Below, piece after piece: positions 23,040-24,695 of a stretch of 24,695 bases of DNA. The stretch's first letter is position 1; each line of letters opens with the position of its first letter. Position numbers and translations under genes: made by a program. Source of the DNA: RBG-16-57-9 sp964529745 (lineage in GTDB: Archaea > Thermoproteota > Bathyarchaeia > TCS64); assembly GCA_964529745.1 (NCBI GenBank), contig CAZGZR010000038.1, positions 1 to 24,695 of the forward strand. The letters run 5' to 3'. The notes under the pieces were generated by a model. The model had not been told where the DNA came from and made no database searches. It worked only from the letters and a program-made list of their open reading frames with translations.

Positions 23040-23054
23040 CCAAACACCATTTAT

Positions 23055-23070
23055 TATAGTTATAACTATA
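23055..23070 (-). promoter_or_regulatory. Palindromic promoter/operator of the S-component operon
   Basis: TATAGTTATAACTATA is a perfect 16-bp palindrome centred about 24 nt before ATG 23039, so it covers the expected TATA position. The surrounding 23050-23095 is the most A/T-rich stretch of the window and repeats CTATA-type elements. It may be the TATA box itself plus an operator for a dimeric regulator. Confidence 0.5.
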
Positions 23071-23111
23071 GTATAATAGTTTTTTCTATAATATCTTGGT
23101 TATTTAAGAGC

Positions 23112-23121
23112 AAATAAAAAC
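23112..23121 (-). terminator. T-rich terminator after the M14 gene
   Basis: On the minus strand GTTTTTATTT follows the M14 stop codon within a few bases. Such oligo-T tracts end transcripts in archaea. It separates the M14 gene from the S-component promoter. Confidence 0.4.
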
Positions 23122-23125
23122 TTGG

Positions 23126-24695
23126 TCACCCGAGGAGGGTGTTGAATAGCAGCTTGAAGGTGCCGTTGGTTTGGCACCTATGCTGGACCCTAGGGCCCAG
23201 CAGCAGCGCCGCCCCGCTGCCCACCTCGGCCCTGAGGACGGCCACCTTGTTGGCCAGGTGCTCCTCACCTATGAGCCACCCCGACTCCAGGATGTCGGTG
23301 TCGGGGTAGCTGGCCACAACCTGGTATCTGTGGTTGTCGGGGCTGGGCAGTATCTTGTAGGCGGGGCTTCCCCAGAAGAGGGCGAGGGCGTCCTCCTCCA
23401 TGCCGTAGGCTGCGGGGTTGAAGGCGTCAACCTCTATATGGACCGTGCTGCCTGGGCAGTGGAACTCCTTGGGGTCGAGGCCCTTCAGCGTGTCGGCGGC
23501 CTTGAGTTCGAGGGCCTCGATGGCGTACATGCCTGCCTCGCCGAGGCAGACCAAGGTGCCGCCCTGCTCCACCCACGCCTTGAGCTTCTCCTTGCCTTCG
23601 TCGCCGAGCCCTGACTGGTACTCGGGCGGGTACTCGGGCAATGGGTAGTCGGGTCTGTTCTCCTTCCACCATTCCTTAAGCTCGTCTCCGCCGGTGATCA
23701 TGGCTGGGGGGTCGTGGGGCAGTATTATGGCGCCGTACCCTGAGATGTCTCCCTCCAGGATGTCCTCGTCCATGAGCGTCGTGTAGGGGAAGCAGTGCTG
23801 CTCTAGGCAGAGCCGTGTCCATCCCTCGTCGGCGTTGCCGCCCCAGTACCTCTGGTACATGCCCACCTTGAGGCGCCGGACGGGCCTGGTCTCGGCCTCA
23901 AGCACCTGCAGGGCGTGGAAGTCTACGCCCGTCTCCTCGGCTACCGTGCTTAGCTTCTCCTCGTGGCCGGGCTCGACTATGAAGCAGCCGGGTGGCAGCT
24001 CCGAGCCGCCGGCGAAGAGGGGCTCCGTGACGCGTTTCACCGGGACGCCCTGGTCGAGGAGGAGGTTCACCGCCTTGTAGGTGTTGTTGAGCCGGGTGTC
24101 GAGGAGGTAGCCCACCTCGCTGGAGTCGTCTACGACGCCGACGGGCTGCCTATACTCCTCTATCTTCTCCAGCTCGACGTCTGTGATCCACTCTACGGGG
24201 TGGACGGCTACGCCCATGAACTCTGCCAGCGTGTCGGTGGCCGTGTCGTAGGGCCTGTGCGGTGACCCGTCGGGCCGCCGGGTGAAGCTGTCGTCGGGGA
24301 AACGCGTCCTGCCTAGGAGGGTCTTTATGAGGCCCATCTTGGGCTGGGCGAGGGGGACAACGTAGCTGCCCTGGCCGTATATGTAGCCGTCGCCGGTGAA
24401 CGGCTCCCCGGCGCGGTAGAGCTCTATGTTCTGGGTGAGGAGCTTCTCTATGAGTAGCTCCATGGTGCGGGGGTCGTGCTGCGCCGCCGGGATCACGTAG
24501 GCGGTGACGGGGTCCTCTGCTCCCCGTCGGGTCTGCCTGACGGCCTTCTGGTATGCGTTCAGGAGGACGGTCTCCTTGTTCCGGGCCACGTGGTCGAGGA
24601 GGGCCCATGCGGCTATCTTCTGCTGTTCCACGATGTCGCGGAGGGTCCACCAGCCGCCGGGCCAGGGGTGGGGGAAGTTGGTGGTGGGGCGGTAG
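23126..24695 (-). CDS. M14 family zinc carboxypeptidase, C-terminal part (5' end beyond window)
   Basis: The frame is open from the right edge to the stop at 23126, about 522 residues. The upstream-most part reads TTNFPHPWPGGWWTLRDIVEQ, then an ALLDHVARN helix and AYVIPAAQHDPRTMELLIEK; these match the post-catalytic region of large (800-900 aa) M14 peptidases. Next come YGQGSYVVPLAQPKMGLIKTLL and PYDTATDTLAEFMGV, also family-typical. From about residue 275 of this fragment the protein has a GATase1-like Rossmann domain (KVGMYQRYWGGNADEGWTRL, YGAIILPH, WVEQGGTLVCLGEAG). The zinc ligands lie outside the window, so activity cannot be checked. A GTG at 24631 is internal, not the start. Confidence 0.75.
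   Translation of the reverse strand, partial: YRPTTNFPHPWPGGWWTLRDIVEQQKIAAWALLDHVARNKETVLLNAYQKAVRQTRRGAEDPVTAYVIPAAQHDPRTMELLIEKLLTQNIELYRAGEPFTGDGYIYGQGSYVVPLAQPKMGLIKTLLGRTRFPDDSFTRRPDGSPHRPYDTATDTLAEFMGVAVHPVEWITDVELEKIEEYRQPVGVVDDSSEVGYLLDTRLNNTYKAVNLLLDQGVPVKRVTEPLFAGGSELPPGCFIVEPGHEEKLSTVAEETGVDFHALQVLEAETRPVRRLKVGMYQRYWGGNADEGWTRLCLEQHCFPYTTLMDEDILEGDISGYGAIILPHDPPAMITGGDELKEWWKENRPDYPLPEYPPEYQSGLGDEGKEKLKAWVEQGGTLVCLGEAGMYAIEALELKAADTLKGLDPKEFHCPGSTVHIEVDAFNPAAYGMEEDALALFWGSPAYKILPSPDNHRYQVVASYPDTDILESGWLIGEEHLANKVAVLRAEVGSGAALLLGPRVQHRCQTNGTFKLLFNTLLG

Noticed and set aside
21787..23043. A 418-aa minus-strand frame that would fuse extra N-terminal residues to the amidohydrolase
   Set aside because: The first ~180 residues are an out-of-frame reading of the S-component gene, rich in R, H, P and G; the real start is MMKIIDAHTH at 22503.
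1..24695. tRNA, rRNA, CRISPR array or insertion sequence
   Set aside because: No T-loop GTTCGANTC with flanking stems, no regularly spaced repeats, and no transposase-like frame was found by eye.

Overview
The window reads as a piece of a GC-rich archaeal chromosome. Most genes have an AT-rich TATA-like box about 25-30 nt upstream of the start codon, with little or no leader, and no bacterial -35/-10 pairs are visible. TTG and GTG starts are frequent, and AGG/ATA codons are common. The gene families also fit an archaeon: a FilR1/DUF1724-type regulator, an aldehyde:ferredoxin oxidoreductase family protein, a TIGR04076 protein, a COG1237-type metallo-beta-lactamase and a dolichol/phytol kinase. 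The lineage cannot be fixed from this sequence; an uncultivated TACK-type heterotroph such as Bathyarchaeia is a guess. No rRNA, tRNA, CRISPR array, transposase or phage gene was seen.

Layout. 1-1354: a truncated DUF362 gene (minus) diverges from a membrane-anchored surface protein. 1355-1674: a non-coding gap holding a TATA box followed at once by a strong imperfect hairpin, possibly a small RNA. 1675-3640: a membrane-anchored MBL-fold hydrolase, a convergent HTH regulator and a small orphan protein. 3726-6470: a likely operon of a DUF1624/HGSNAT-type multispanning acyltransferase and a membrane-anchored SxxK serine hydrolase. 6467-10930: a small membrane protein, two MFS transporters, an NTF2-like protein and an aldo/keto reductase. 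10917-13189: a thymidylate-kinase-like P-loop protein coupled to a dolichol/phytol-kinase homologue, then a D-2-hydroxyacid dehydrogenase. 13275-17960: an AOR-family protein preceded by two tandem paralogous MFS transporters, both 441 aa. 18036-20567: a TIGR04076 protein, a class A beta-lactamase-like protein, a ferredoxin and a ferritin-like/VIT1 fusion. 20578-24695: a PHP-type phosphoesterase, a structured 291-bp gap, an amidohydrolase coupled to an ECF transporter S component, and the C-terminal part of an M14-type carboxypeptidase that runs off the right edge.

Together the genes suggest a heterotroph handling organic acids, aldehydes and peptides: AOR, ferredoxin, 2-hydroxyacid dehydrogenase, AKR, M14 peptidase, four MFS carriers and one ECF S component. 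Three proteins have beta-lactamase-type folds (one MBL, one class C-like, one class A-like); at least two are not obviously antibiotic-resistance enzymes.

The points most worth a second look are the TATA-linked hairpin at 1506-1600, the altered Cys spacing in the AOR homologue, the class A-like protein with extra residues before KTG and no signal peptide, the acyltransferase/serine-hydrolase pair, the divergent kinase pair, and the S-component/amidohydrolase pair behind a 16-bp palindrome. All names come from reading translated sequence by eye; no database search was run.
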